Source: Mesorhizobium prunaredense
Lineage (GTDB): Bacteria > Pseudomonadota > Alphaproteobacteria > Rhizobiales > Rhizobiaceae
DNA: 64,000 nucleotides
Direction of reading: 5' to 3'
Assembly: GCF_900156895.1 (NCBI RefSeq)
Contig: NZ_FTPD01000021.1
Location: 1-64,000 of the forward strand
Shown here: positions 18,754 to 28,124 of the stretch, one piece after another
Position numbering within the stretch: position 1 is the first letter of the stretch
How the letters are laid out: every line of letters starts with the position of its first letter
The notes under the pieces: generated by a model
What the model was told of the DNA's origin: nothing
Database searches by the model: none
Seen by the model: the letters and a program-made list of their open reading frames with translations, nothing else
Made by a program: the position numbers and the translations under genes

Positions 18754-19026
18754 GTGCAGGTACTCGTCCGCGACAACAATGTTGATCAGGCGCTTCGCGC
18801 GCTCAAGAAAAAGATGCAGCGCGAAGGCATCTTCCGCGAAATGAAGATGCGCGGACATTATGAGAAGCCTTCCGAGAAGCGCGCCCGCGAAAAGGCGGAA
18901 GCCGTTCGCCGCGCCCGCAAGCTGGCCCGCAAGCGCGCTCAGCGCGAAGGTCTGCTGCCGATGACGCCGCGCCCGGTGGCGGCTGGTGCCGCTGGTGCCG
19001 GCGCGCCGCGTCCGCCGCGGTTCTGA
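18754..19026 (+). CDS. rpsU: 30S ribosomal protein S21
   Basis: A 90-residue S21 protein with the standard N-terminal half ([25 protein letters not shown]) and the Arg/Lys-rich middle ([26 protein letters not shown]). The C-terminus has an Ala/Gly/Pro extension ([15 protein letters not shown]), as in rhizobia. The start is GTG 18754 with ACAGGA upstream; the longer TTG start adds residues absent from S21. It is followed by a good terminator. Confidence 0.96.
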   Translation: MQVLVRDNNVDQALRALKKKMQREGIFREMKMRGHYEKPSEKRAREKAEAVRRARKLARKRAQREGLLPMTPRPVAAGAAGAGAPRPPRF

Positions 19027-19057
19027 CGTCAATTTTTCGTCCTTTTCGAAGGATACC

Positions 19058-19096
19058 AAGGGTGGCGCGATGTGTAATCGCCGCCACCTTTTTGTT
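19058..19096 (+). terminator. rpsU terminator
   Basis: A 10-bp stem AAGGGTGGCG / CGCCACCTTT with a 14-base loop, followed by a T-rich tract (TTTTGTTTTG). It lies 32 bases after the rpsU stop. Confidence 0.85.
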
Positions 19097-19179
19097 TTGA
19101 ATTCGACCAGTTCGCAGAGGGCCGGTTCGGAGAGGGATCAGACCTGACGGCGCGGGCGGGCAGTGAGGACAGAGCAGAC

Positions 19180-20028
19180 ATGAACGCAATTAGCGTGGAG
19201 CGCAGAACCGCAATGCGCGGCTTCGCCCTGACGGCAACCTTGCTTTCCGGGCTGGCGCTCGCCAGCTGCCAGACAGCAGCCCCGACCGGCGAATTCACCA
19301 ACATCGACAGGGCGCAAGGGTCGGCCGAGAACATCTCCTCGCTGTCGGCCGTCATCCAGCGCAGTCCTCAGGACCCGGAAGCTTACAATGTGCGCGGCTC
19401 GGCCTATGGCCGCGGCGGCCAGTATCAGGCGGCGCTCAAGGATTTCGACACCGCCATCCAGCTCAATCCGAATTTCTACCAGGCCTATTCGAACCGCGCT
19501 CTCATCCAGCGCTTCCTCGGCGACCAGGCGGCCGCCCTTGCCGATTACAACCGCTCGATCCAGATCAATCCCGATTATGACGCCGCCTATATCGGCCGCG
19601 GCAATCTCTACCGCAAAGCCAACCGCATCCAGGAAGCGTTCAACGATTTCCAGAAGGCGATCCAGCTCGACACGACAGACGCGCGCGCCTATCACAATCG
19701 CGGCCTGATCTATCAGAGCCAGGGCCAGCACGCTTTCGCCATCGAGGATTTCTCGACCGCCATCTCGCTGGCGCCGGACGCCGCCGAACCCTACAATGGC
19801 CGCGGGCTCTCCTACCTCGCGACGAACGACGAGGACAACGCCTTCGCCGACATCAACATGGCGATCAAGCTCGACGGCAAGAATGCCGAAGCCTGGTCCA
19901 ACCAGGCGCTGATCTACGAGCGGCGCGGCGACAAGGCCAAGGCGGCAAAATCCTATCGCGAGGCCGTGCGCCTCAGCCCCACCTACCAGCCGGCCAAGGA
20001 CGGCCTGGCGCGCACCAGCACCAGCTGA
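19180..20028 (+). CDS. TPR-repeat lipoprotein
   Basis: A 282-residue protein with a lipoprotein signal (RGFALTATLLSGLALASC, lipobox LASC) and five or six TPR units (about 60-275; for example AYNVRGSAYGRGGQYQAALKDFDTAIQLNP). It probably sits in the envelope as a protein-binding scaffold. It resembles the NlpI-like TPR lipoproteins of rhizobia. The start at 19180 is the first in-frame codon; ATG 19213 (MRGF) is also possible and would give a shorter signal peptide. Confidence 0.9.
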   Translation: MNAISVERRTAMRGFALTATLLSGLALASCQTAAPTGEFTNIDRAQGSAENISSLSAVIQRSPQDPEAYNVRGSAYGRGGQYQAALKDFDTAIQLNPNFYQAYSNRALIQRFLGDQAAALADYNRSIQINPDYDAAYIGRGNLYRKANRIQEAFNDFQKAIQLDTTDARAYHNRGLIYQSQGQHAFAIEDFSTAISLAPDAAEPYNGRGLSYLATNDEDNAFADINMAIKLDGKNAEAWSNQALIYERRGDKAKAAKSYREAVRLSPTYQPAKDGLARTSTS

Positions 20029-20195
20029 CCGACGGCGGCGTTTCGGCCTGACATGGCAGGCCTGCCGTTTGGCATGGCTTCGAAATCTTCAACGACTGTG
20101 TGCATTGACGCCCGCCTTGATCGCGCCAAGTTCTGGGCGGAACGCTCGGGACGCTCAGCCGTTGTTCAAGGCTATTCGCGAAAAGGACCCCTCCC

Positions 20196-20669
20196 ATGAT
20201 CAAGAACCTCGCCTGTGCCGCCGCCCTCGCCGCTACGGTTCTCGCCGCCCCTGCCAGCGCGGGCAGGCCGGAGCTCGGTGTGCTCGACTGCACCATCGAC
20301 GGCGGCACCGGCTATATCGTCACATCCAACAAAGGCGTGACCTGCACCTTTCGCCCTCATCATGGCGGTCCCCCCGAAGCCTATACCGGGGTCATTTCCA
20401 AGCTCGGCGTCGACGTCGGAAGGACGCACCAGGGCGAATTGATATGGGCGGTTCTGGCGGCCACCCGCGACCGTGGTGCCGGCGATCTTGCCGGCAGCTA
20501 CTATGGCGTCAACGCCGAGGCCAGCCTGGTAACCGGCGGCGGCGCCAACCTTCTGGTCGGCGGCTTGAACAGCGCCTTCTCGCTGCAGCCTCTCAACGTA
20601 CAGGCGCAGACCGGCGTCAACCTGGCAGTCGCCGTCACCTCACTGGAACTGATCCACTCTTTCAAATGA
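20196..20669 (+). CDS. DUF992 domain-containing secreted protein
   Basis: A 157-residue protein with a signal peptide (MIKNLACAAALAATVLAAPASA) and a DUF992 domain: GVLDCTIDGGTGYIVTSNKGVTCTFRP near the start and LAGSYYGVNAEASLVTGGGANLLVGGLN in the middle. The family is largely alphaproteobacterial, periplasmic or outer membrane associated, with no known function. A perfect terminator follows. Confidence 0.93.
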   Translation: MIKNLACAAALAATVLAAPASAGRPELGVLDCTIDGGTGYIVTSNKGVTCTFRPHHGGPPEAYTGVISKLGVDVGRTHQGELIWAVLAATRDRGAGDLAGSYYGVNAEASLVTGGGANLLVGGLNSAFSLQPLNVQAQTGVNLAVAVTSLELIHSFK

Positions 20670-20690
20670 GCGCCATAACGCAGCTCTGCA

Positions 20691-20737
20691 TGCGGCGCGG
20701 AACAGGAGAGGACTGTTCCGCGCCGCACGACTTTTTT
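20691..20737 (+). terminator. Strong Rho-independent terminator
   Basis: A perfect 15-bp stem (20691-20705 with 20713-20727), a 7-base loop and a T6 run at 20732-20737. It lies 21 bases after the DUF992 stop. Confidence 0.92.
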
Positions 20738-20951
20738 GGGAACCGCCGTGCCAAGGAAGATCATCGCTGACGCCATGATCACCAATCTTGACATCCCACC
20801 TTCATCAGCACCCTCAGCGCACCCGCAAAAAACCGCTTGAGCTCAACTGCGGTTGAGGTTTTACAACCGTCCCCGAAGCGCCGCGTACCCATTGGAGACG
20901 AAGAGCGCTCCACCATTTTGAATCGGCGTATAAGAAAGTTCGGGAGGGCGG

Positions 20952-22400
20952 GTGTCAGAAACCAGCACAAACAGGGTCGACTGGCGGGCGCTGTGGGCGA
21001 GCGGCGATCTGGCGCGCTTCTGCTTCATCAGCCTCGGCATCCTGCTGCACGCCACCAACGAAACCATGGTGGCGACGGTGATGCCGGCGATGGTCGGCGA
21101 ACTCGCCGGCGTTCAGCTGGTCGGCTGGTCGCTGGCGATCTACGAGCTCGGCGCCATCGTCGCCGGCGCCGCCGCCGGACGGCTGGTGAGCTATGTCGCG
21201 CTACGCAGCAACATGGTGGTCGCCGCCCTGCTCTATGCCGCCGGCGCCCTGGTTTGCGCCATCGCGCCGTCCATGCCGCTGTTCCTGGCCGGGCGCCTGA
21301 TCGAGGGGCTTGGCGGCGGCGCGCTGGTGTCGCTGGCCTTCGTCTCGGTCGAACGGCTGTTTCCACGCGCCATCTGGCCGCAGCTTTTCGGCGTCATGTC
21401 GGCGATCTGGGGCGTCGCCGCCTTCAGCGGGCCGGTGCTCGGTGCGTTGATGACCGAGTTGCTCTCCTGGCGCTGGGCTTTCGGCGTCTTCACGCTTGGT
21501 GGCACGGCCATGGCGTTGGCGAGCTTCATCGTGCTCGACACGCCCGAGGCAACCCGGCCGCAGGCGATCACTGGAACGGCGCCGCCCTTCCCCTTTGCCG
21601 CGCTCGGCTGCCTTGCCGTGAGCGTCGTGCTGATCGCCACGGCCGGTGTCGACATTGCCCTGCTGCGCTCCTCCCTGCTGCTCATCCTCGGCCTGGTCGG
21701 GCTTGCGCTGTTCATCCGCATCGACGCGCTGCAGCCGGGCTCGCGGCTGTTCCCGTCGCGGCTGTTCTCATGGCGCTCGCCGGTCGGTGCTGGCATGACC
21801 ATGGTCGCCGCCTTTTCGGTGGCGACCTGTTCCTTCGCCGTCTACGGGCCGCTGCTTCTGACCAGCCTGCACGGCATTCCGATCCTGACCACCGGCTATA
21901 TCATCGCCGCCGAATCGATCGCCTGGTCGATCCTGTCGATCCTCGTCGCCAATGCGCCGCCGGAACGCGAGAGGCTGATCATCACCGGCGGCGCGCTGAT
22001 GATCGCGACCGGCATCGCCGGTTTCGCCTACGCCGTGCCGGCAGGTTCGATTCCGCTGATCCTGTTTTGCGCTTTGCTGCAGGGCGGCGGCTTCGGCATT
22101 GCCTGGCCCTTCGTTACACGCGTGATCGTCGCATCGGCCAGGGACGGTGAGCAGACGATCGCGTCCGCCGCTGTACCGACGATGCAGCGCATCGGCTATG
22201 CGGTCGGTGCCGCGTTGACCGGCATCGTCGCCAATGCCAGCGGTTTTTCCGAAGGCCTCAACCGTGAGGCGGCGGCGAATGTCGCCACCTGGCTGTTTCT
22301 CGCCTTCGTGCCGCTCGGGATTCTCGGATGCCTTGCAGCCCTGAGGATCTCGGGGCCGGCAAAGCTGCCGATCTCCCCCCTCGTGGGGGAGATCGACTAG
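20952..22400 (+). CDS. MFS transporter (multidrug-type)
   Basis: A 482-residue inner membrane transporter with about 14 membrane segments, as in DHA2-type exporters. It shows MVATVMPAMVGELAG in TM1, ASYELG-like LAIYELGAIVAGAAAGRLVSY and the motif-C-like IWGVAAFSGPVLGALMTE. The start is GTG 20952, with GGGAGG upstream. The last residues (LPISPLVGEID) and the stop are encoded by a palindromic repeat, so the native C-terminus has probably been replaced. It is convergent with coaBC, with stops overlapping. Confidence 0.9.
   Translation: MSETSTNRVDWRALWASGDLARFCFISLGILLHATNETMVATVMPAMVGELAGVQLVGWSLAIYELGAIVAGAAAGRLVSYVALRSNMVVAALLYAAGALVCAIAPSMPLFLAGRLIEGLGGGALVSLAFVSVERLFPRAIWPQLFGVMSAIWGVAAFSGPVLGALMTELLSWRWAFGVFTLGGTAMALASFIVLDTPEATRPQAITGTAPPFPFAALGCLAVSVVLIATAGVDIALLRSSLLLILGLVGLALFIRIDALQPGSRLFPSRLFSWRSPVGAGMTMVAAFSVATCSFAVYGPLLLTSLHGIPILTTGYIIAAESIAWSILSILVANAPPERERLIITGGALMIATGIAGFAYAVPAGSIPLILFCALLQGGGFGIAWPFVTRVIVASARDGEQTIASAAVPTMQRIGYAVGAALTGIVANASGFSEGLNREAAANVATWLFLAFVPLGILGCLAALRISGPAKLPISPLVGEID
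22369..22395. repeat. Palindromic repeat (REP-like) at convergent gene ends
   Basis: An 11-bp perfect stem CGATCTCCCCC / GGGGGAGATCG with a 5-base loop. Sequences of this kind are common between genes of Mesorhizobium (known from memory, not searched). Here it lies inside the 3' end of the MFS gene and could terminate both convergent genes. Confidence 0.7.
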
Positions 22401-23614
22401 ACGACAACCGTCTTCAGCCGCTCGGCGATCAGTGCTGCGAGCCGCGTCGCCACCTCGTCCTTGCTCATCTCGGGCCATTCGTCGACACCGGCCTTCGAGA
22501 CGATCCGCACCTTGTTGCGGTCGCCGCCCATCACCCCGCCTTCGTGGGACACGTCGTTGGCGACGATGAAATCGGCGCCCTTCTTCGCAAGCTTGGCCTC
22601 GGCGTTGCTGACCAGATCCTGCGTTTCGGCGGCGAAGCCGACGACCAGGCTGGGCCGCTTCCTGTGATGGCCGACACCGGCAAGAATATCAGGATTTTCG
22701 ATCATCTGCAGCGCCGGCGGCCCCTCGCCCGCCACCTTCTTGATCTTCTCGCCGGCCGAGGTCTCGCTGCGCCAGTCGGCAACTGCCGCGACGAACACTG
22801 CCGCATCCGCCGGCAAAAGCTGTTCGACCGCGTCCTTCATCTCGTTGGCGGTTTCGACATGCTGCGTGGTGACATCAGCGGGATCGGCAATGCCGACCGG
22901 ACCGGAGACGAGGCGCACATCGGCGCCCAGCCTTGCCAGTGCCGCCGCAATGGCATGGCCCTGCTTGCCGGACGAACGGTTGGCGATGTAGCGCACCGGG
23001 TCGATCGGCTCATGCGTCGGCCCTGAGGTGACGATGATCTTTCTGCCTGCCAGCGGCTTCGGACTGATGGCGAGCAGCGCCTCGATCGCGGCAACGATCT
23101 CCAGCGGCTCGGCCATGCGGCCTTCGCCCGCCTCGTTGCTCTCGGCCATCTCACCCTTTGCCGGGCCGACGAATGCAACGCCATCCTTCTGCAACGTCGC
23201 GCGGTTGCGCCGGGTGGCCGGATGCGACCACATTTTCGGGTTCATGGCGGGCGCCATCAAAACCTGCTTGTCGGTGGCTAAGAGCACGGTTGAGGCAAGG
23301 TCATTGGCATGGCCGTTGGCAAGCTTCGCCATCAGGTCGGCGGTGGCCGGCGCCACGACGACAAGGCCGGCCTCGCGCGACAGGCGGATGTGGCCGACAT
23401 CGTGCTCGTCATTACGGTCGAACAAATCGGTGAAGACGTGGTCGGCGGACAGCGCTCCAGCCGACAGCGTGGTGACGAACTCCTGCGCCGCGGCGGTCAT
23501 CACCACGCGCACCACAACGCCGCGCTCGCGCAGCCGGCGGATCAGGTCGAGCGCCTTATAGGCGGCGATACCGCCGCCGATGATCAGCAGGATGCGCTTG
23601 CCGGAGAGGGTCAT
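22397..23614 (-). CDS. coaBC: Bifunctional phosphopantothenoylcysteine decarboxylase / phosphopantothenate-cysteine ligase
   Basis: A 405-residue coenzyme A biosynthesis enzyme. The N-terminal CoaC flavoprotein part (about 1-180) has GGGIAAYKALDL and PAMNPKMW, and the C-terminal CoaB part (about 190-400) has VTSGPTHEPIDPVRYIANRSSGKQG and ADFIVAND. It joins cysteine to 4'-phosphopantothenate and then decarboxylates the product. In many alphaproteobacteria it directly follows ubiB; here a toxin-antitoxin cassette lies between. Confidence 0.97.
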   Translation of the reverse strand: MTLSGKRILLIIGGGIAAYKALDLIRRLRERGVVVRVVMTAAAQEFVTTLSAGALSADHVFTDLFDRNDEHDVGHIRLSREAGLVVVAPATADLMAKLANGHANDLASTVLLATDKQVLMAPAMNPKMWSHPATRRNRATLQKDGVAFVGPAKGEMAESNEAGEGRMAEPLEIVAAIEALLAISPKPLAGRKIIVTSGPTHEPIDPVRYIANRSSGKQGHAIAAALARLGADVRLVSGPVGIADPADVTTQHVETANEMKDAVEQLLPADAAVFVAAVADWRSETSAGEKIKKVAGEGPPALQMIENPDILAGVGHHRKRPSLVVGFAAETQDLVSNAEAKLAKKGADFIVANDVSHEGGVMGGDRNKVRIVSKAGVDEWPEMSKDEVATRLAALIAERLKTVVV

Positions 23615-23633
23615 GCCCAGTTCTTGTCCGATG

Positions 23634-24041
23634 TCATGCCGGCTTCAGCGCCGGTTCGATGTCGGTATGGATGAAATCGTCGCCCTTGAAAAGCAGCGGC
23701 AGGTTTCGTGTCTTGGCCAAGGCGTAGGCGAAGCAGTCGCCCATGTTGAGATTGGCGCGATGGCCAGTACCTCGGCCATACAGTGCATAGGCTTCAATTC
23801 CGGCTTGCGCATGTTCGGCAGAGAGCGCGACGATCGTGACTTTGAGTCTAGCAAGAAGGCCCGTCAACTCGGCCGTGCCAGCCGCGCCATAGCGGCGGAC
23901 AATTACTGTGCCGCATTCCATCAGAGTTGCGGCACTCATCAGTATCCGCTGATTTCCGGCGAGGCGCTGGGCGATCGCCAGAGCATCGGGCTCCTGCTTC
24001 AGGATGGCCACGATCGCTGATGTGTCGACCACCACGGTCAT
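23634..24041 (-). CDS. VapC-type PIN-domain toxin
   Basis: A 135-residue PIN ribonuclease. Acidic residues of the active site are present: VVVDTSAIVAIL (Asp 6), ATLMECGTV (Glu about 42), LNMGDCFAYALA and LLFKGDDF near the C-terminus. VapC toxins cut specific RNAs such as initiator tRNA or rRNA. Its start overlaps the antitoxin stop by 4 bases. The module sits between ubiB and coaBC. Confidence 0.92.
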   Translation of the reverse strand: MTVVVDTSAIVAILKQEPDALAIAQRLAGNQRILMSAATLMECGTVIVRRYGAAGTAELTGLLARLKVTIVALSAEHAQAGIEAYALYGRGTGHRANLNMGDCFAYALAKTRNLPLLFKGDDFIHTDIEPALKPA

Positions 24042-24292
24042 TCCTCCTCGATGAAGGACCAGAGGTCATCAGTGAATTTCTTCTGATCGAAGTCCGCTTG
24101 TTGCAGTCGTCGGCCGAATTCGAGGATTTCCTCCGCCGTAACGAAATCCCCGTCACGTTCTTTGGTGGCTGCCACATCCTTCAGCAAGAGATTTCTTGCC
24201 TCCTGCTCCATTGACACGCCATGTCTGGCAGCCCGCTCGCGCAGCTTTTGCTTCAGATCGTCGTCGAGATTGCGAATGGTCAGGGTGCCCAT
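24038..24292 (-). CDS. VapB/FitA-type antitoxin
   Basis: An 84-residue antitoxin. The N-terminal ribbon-helix-helix (TLTIRNLDDDLKQKLRERAARHGVSMEQEARNLL) resembles the FitA/Phd-like Arc group, and the acidic C-terminal tail (EEILEFGRRLQQADFDQKKFTDDLWSFIEEE) should wrap the toxin. It is coupled to the toxin gene and preceded by a second antitoxin-like gene 2 bases away. Confidence 0.9.
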   Translation of the reverse strand: MGTLTIRNLDDDLKQKLRERAARHGVSMEQEARNLLLKDVAATKERDGDFVTAEEILEFGRRLQQADFDQKKFTDDLWSFIEEE

Positions 24293-24294
24293 AA

Positions 24295-24504
24295 CTACCC
24301 TTGCCCCCGTGTCATCGGTCTGAACTTGGCTTCGTCCTCGGCTGCAATGCCCGACGAGTCGAAACCTTTGGTGGTCGGAAGCCCTACGGATGCGGCGAGC
24401 ACGTCCCGCGCCTCCTGCTCCATGGAAACGCCACGCGCGGCGCCACGCTCACGCAGTCGCCGCATGACACTCTCATCCACATTGCGGACTGTAATCCGGG
24501 CCAT
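24295..24504 (-). CDS. Second FitA-like antitoxin, without its own toxin
   Basis: A 69-residue ribbon-helix-helix protein (ARITVRNVDESVMRRLRERGAARGVSMEQEARDVLAASV) clearly paralogous to the antitoxin that follows it; both share GVSMEQEAR. No PIN gene is directly paired with it. ATG 24504 is chosen; the longer frame to 24570 adds a hydrophobic leader not seen in the family. It may be an orphan antitoxin, or act with the same toxin. Confidence 0.82.
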   Translation of the reverse strand: MARITVRNVDESVMRRLRERGAARGVSMEQEARDVLAASVGLPTTKGFDSSGIAAEDEAKFRPMTRGQG

Positions 24505-24579
24505 GGTCGCACTCCCGCTACCTAATATAGCGACACCGAAGCATGACTGCAATGACAGCACTGCTGTCATTGCTTGCAG

Positions 24580-26154
24580 TCAGAGCAGCTTCGAGGCGAT
24601 AACGACCAGCGTCAGCGCGATCACCCACAGCGCCAGCCGGCCGGATCTGCTATAGCGCGCCTCGGCCTTGCCGATGGCGTGCGCGGTTCTTTCATCGAAA
24701 CGCAGCCCGTGTTCGGCCATCAAATCGATCTCGCGCGACAGCCGCTCGGTGCGGGCGGCGAGGTCCGGCGCCTGGCGGGCCAGCGCCAGCAACGCGCTGG
24801 CGCCGTCGCGTGCGTCGGCCAGCAGGGCACGCGGGCCGAGATTACCTGATATCCAGCCGCCGACCACCGGTTCTGACGTCTTCCACATGTTGAAGGCCGG
24901 GTCGAGGGTGCGGGCAACGCCCTCGACCACCACCATGGTCTTTTGCAGCAGCACCAGTTCGGACCGCGTCGCCATGTCGAAGAGGTCGGTGACCTCGAAC
25001 AGAAGCGCCAAGAGCTTGGCCATCGAGATGGTCTCGGCCGGCTGGCCGTGGATCGGCTCGCCGATGGCGCGGATCGCCTGGGCGAATGCCGCGACGTTAT
25101 GCTGGCGCGGCACGTAGCCGGCCTCGAAATGCACTTCGGCGACGCGCAGATAGTCACGGGTGATGAAGCCGTAGAGAATTTCGGCGAGGAACCGGCGCTC
25201 CTTCTTGCCGAGCCGGCCGGCAATGCCGAGATCGACAGCGACGATGGTGCCATCGGGCTCGACGAACAGGTTTCCCGGATGCATGTCGGCGTGGAAGAAA
25301 CCGTCGCGCAGCGTTTGGCGCAGGAACGACTGGACCAGATTGGCGGCGATCGCCTTCAGATCGTGGCCGGCGGCAGTCAGGCCGGCAATGTCGTTCAACT
25401 TGATGCCATCGACCCATTCCATGGTCAGCACGTCGCGGCCGGTGCGTTCCCAGTCGACCGTCGGCACGCGAAAGCCGGGATCGTCCCTGGTGTTTTCGCC
25501 GAGCTCCGAAAGCGCTGCCGCCTCTAGCCTCAGATCCATCTCGATCTTGGTGGTCTGCGCCAGCGTCTGGGTCACCTCGACCGGCCGCAGCCGGCGCGAC
25601 GACGGGATGTATTTTTCCTGGAGACGGGCGGCGAGGAAATAGCTTTCGAGATCGCGAAAAAAACGGCGCCGCACGCCCGGCCGGATGACCTTCACCGCCA
25701 CCCGCGAACCGACGCCGTTCTGCAAAGTTTCGGCGGTATGGACCTGTGCGATCGAGGCCGCGGCGACCGCCTCGCCGAAACTGGCATAGAGCTCGCCGAC
25801 CTTGCGCCCGAGCGAGGCCTCTATCGCCGCAATGGCCTCGGCCTGCGGAAATGTCTGCATCTTGTCCTGCAGCATGGCGAGATCGAGCGCTATGTCGTTG
25901 CCGACGACATCGGGCCGTGTCGCCAGGAACTGGCCGAGCTTGACATAGGAGGGCCCGAGCCGGACGACCGCCTTGGCCAGCCGATCGCCACGCTCATAGG
26001 CAAGCGCGCGGCGGCGGGTGAACAGCCGTGCCACCCGCCAGCCGAATTTCGGCAGGCCGAAGAGCTCATCGCCCGGCAACGCCGCCACGACGCCTTCGCG
26101 GACCAGCACCCAGCCGGCCCGCACGAGCCTGAAACCAGCGCCGACGCTGCTCAT
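24580..26154 (-). CDS. ubiB: Ubiquinone biosynthesis ABC1-type kinase-like protein UbiB
   Basis: A 524-residue protein of the ADCK/UbiB family. Diagnostic motifs: KxGQ in GPSYVKLGQFLATRPD, the Ala-rich loop AAASIAQVH in place of a glycine loop, FFHADMHPGNLFV and VAVDLGIAGRLG. A C-terminal membrane segment (LALWVIALTLVVIASKLL) anchors it to the inner membrane. It is an ATPase that supports coenzyme Q assembly. It follows ubiE on the same strand after a 70-base gap. Confidence 0.96.
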   Translation of the reverse strand: MSSVGAGFRLVRAGWVLVREGVVAALPGDELFGLPKFGWRVARLFTRRRALAYERGDRLAKAVVRLGPSYVKLGQFLATRPDVVGNDIALDLAMLQDKMQTFPQAEAIAAIEASLGRKVGELYASFGEAVAAASIAQVHTAETLQNGVGSRVAVKVIRPGVRRRFFRDLESYFLAARLQEKYIPSSRRLRPVEVTQTLAQTTKIEMDLRLEAAALSELGENTRDDPGFRVPTVDWERTGRDVLTMEWVDGIKLNDIAGLTAAGHDLKAIAANLVQSFLRQTLRDGFFHADMHPGNLFVEPDGTIVAVDLGIAGRLGKKERRFLAEILYGFITRDYLRVAEVHFEAGYVPRQHNVAAFAQAIRAIGEPIHGQPAETISMAKLLALLFEVTDLFDMATRSELVLLQKTMVVVEGVARTLDPAFNMWKTSEPVVGGWISGNLGPRALLADARDGASALLALARQAPDLAARTERLSREIDLMAEHGLRFDERTAHAIGKAEARYSRSGRLALWVIALTLVVIASKLL

Positions 26155-26224
26155 GACTGCGTTTGTCCTGCCGGTTTTCTAGACCGGCGAACGGCAGGTC
26201 GCGTATAAAAAATACGGGCCAGCC

Positions 26225-27001
26225 TCAAAGCTTCCAGCCCGAATGAAGCGCAGCTATGCCGCCGGCATAATTGCGAAAAGACACGCGGTCGAAACCGGCG
26301 CGGGAAATCATCGCGGCAAAATTCTGCTGATTGGGAAATTTGCGGATCGATTCGACCAGATAGGAATAGGGTTCGTTTTCGCCGGTCACCGCCTTGCCGA
26401 TCCTGGGGATGGCGTTGAACGACCACGCCTCGTAGACCCTGTCGAGCAGCGGCATGTCGACCTCGGAAAATTCGAGGCAGAGAAAGCGCCCGCCGGGCTT
26501 CAGCACGCGATAGGCTTCGGCAAGCGCCACATCGATGCGCGGCACGTTGCGAATGCCGAACGCGATCGTGTAGGCGTCGAAACTGGCCTCAGCGAAAGGC
26601 AGCTCCTCGGCATTGGCCTCGACGAAATCCGTGTTATCCGTCAGGCCCTTTTTCTCGGCCCGGTCGCGGCCGACGGCGAGCATCGAGCCGTTGATGTCGA
26701 GAACCGTGGCATGGGCGTTCCTGCCGCTCGCCTCGACGATGCGGAAGGCGATGTCGCCAGTGCCGCCGGCAACGTCGAGAACGCTCCAGCCCGCTCGTTT
26801 CGGTGGATTGAGCCATGTGACCATGGCGTCCTTCCACAGCCGATGCAGGCCGCCCGACATCAGGTCGTTCATCAGATCGTAGCGGTTCGCCACCTTGTGG
26901 AAAACGTCATTGACCAGGGACTGCTTCTCGCCTGCCCCTACGCGCTTGAAACCATAGGAGGTTTCCATGCCGCCAACGGCCGTGGTTCTCTCAACCGACA
27001 T
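26225..27001 (-). CDS. ubiE: Ubiquinone/menaquinone biosynthesis C-methyltransferase UbiE
   Basis: A 258-residue SAM methyltransferase. It shows [17 protein letters not shown], the SAM motif [14 protein letters not shown] (about 75-88), and [32 protein letters not shown], the UbiE signature. It methylates a benzoquinol intermediate of ubiquinone. ATG 27001 follows GGATC; the longer frame is not supported. Divergent from add, with 148 bases between starts. Confidence 0.96.
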   Translation of the reverse strand: MSVERTTAVGGMETSYGFKRVGAGEKQSLVNDVFHKVANRYDLMNDLMSGGLHRLWKDAMVTWLNPPKRAGWSVLDVAGGTGDIAFRIVEASGRNAHATVLDINGSMLAVGRDRAEKKGLTDNTDFVEANAEELPFAEASFDAYTIAFGIRNVPRIDVALAEAYRVLKPGGRFLCLEFSEVDMPLLDRVYEAWSFNAIPRIGKAVTGENEPYSYLVESIRKFPNQQNFAAMISRAGFDRVSFRNYAGGIAALHSGWKL

Positions 27002-27149
27002 TATTTTTGATCCGCCATAAAACCGGCGGGACCATAGCCGATCGATGGTGCCGACGCTATTGTTTAAGGCGCGGTGTTCGGCCGCGCTTCCCGGTCGCGG
27101 AATCATGCTTATGGCTCCACGTCCTGGACTGACCTGACGGGATGATTGC

Positions 27150-28124
27150 ATGCCTTTGAAAGCGGAACTGCACTGCCATATCGAAGGGGCAGCGGCGCCC
27201 GAACTCGTCATCCGCCAGGCGCAGAAATACGGCAAGGACACCTCGCCCTACATTCAGGACGGCTCTTTCGTCTGGCACGATTTCACCTCCTTCCTCGCCG
27301 CCTATGACTTTTCCTCCGACCTGTTCCGCACCGAAGAGGACTATGCGCGGCTGGCCGATCATTATCTGACCAGCCTCGCCCGCGACGGCGCCATCTATTC
27401 CGAGATCTTCACCTCGCCGGACCACGCCGGGAAGGCCGGCCTGTCGCCCAGGGCCTATACGGACGCGCTCGGCGAAGGCATGGCGCGCGCCAAGGCCAAG
27501 ACCGGCATCGAGGGCCGCATGATCGTCACCGGCGTGCGCAATGCCGGCGTCGAATCGATCGAGCAGGCGGCGCGCTTCGCCGCCCGCTGCGGGCATCCGC
27601 TGGTCACCGGCTTCGGCGTCGCCGGCGACGAGCGGATGGGCGATCTGGAGGACTATGTCAGGGCCTTCGAAATCGCGCGCGAGGCCGGCCTTGGCATTAC
27701 TGTCCATGCCGGCGAACTGATGGGCTGGGAGAGCGTCAAGGCCGCACTCGATCACATCCGCCCCGCCCGCATCGGCCATGGCGTGCGCGCCATCGAAAAC
27801 CCCGAACTTGTCGGTCGCATCGCCGACGAAGGCGTCGTGCTCGAATGCTGTCCGAGTTCCAACATCGCGCTGAAGGTCTTCGACAGTTTCGCCGATCATC
27901 CTTTTCCGGCCCTGTTGGCGGCAGGCTGCAAGGTGACGCTTAACTCCGACGATCCGCCCTATTTCCGGACGTCGCTGAAGCGCGAATACGACATTGCCGC
28001 CGAGCATTTTTCGATGAACGACAAGGCGCTCGCCGCCCTCACCAGAACCGCCATCGACGCCGCCTTCGTCGACAGGAAGACCAAGGCAATGCTGCTGGGC
28101 CGGCTCGACGTCAAGGGCAGGTGA
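27150..28124 (+). CDS. add: Adenosine deaminase
   Basis: A 324-residue metal-dependent deaminase turning adenosine into inosine. Zinc ligands and catalytic residues are in the expected order: LHCHIEG (His 8, His 10), [20 protein letters not shown] and [11 protein letters not shown]. Its TGA stop lies inside the first unit of a 7-base tandem repeat. With upp downstream it forms the plus-strand part of a nucleoside salvage cluster. Confidence 0.96.
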   Translation: MPLKAELHCHIEGAAAPELVIRQAQKYGKDTSPYIQDGSFVWHDFTSFLAAYDFSSDLFRTEEDYARLADHYLTSLARDGAIYSEIFTSPDHAGKAGLSPRAYTDALGEGMARAKAKTGIEGRMIVTGVRNAGVESIEQAARFAARCGHPLVTGFGVAGDERMGDLEDYVRAFEIAREAGLGITVHAGELMGWESVKAALDHIRPARIGHGVRAIENPELVGRIADEGVVLECCPSSNIALKVFDSFADHPFPALLAAGCKVTLNSDDPPYFRTSLKREYDIAAEHFSMNDKALAALTRTAIDAAFVDRKTKAMLLGRLDVKGR

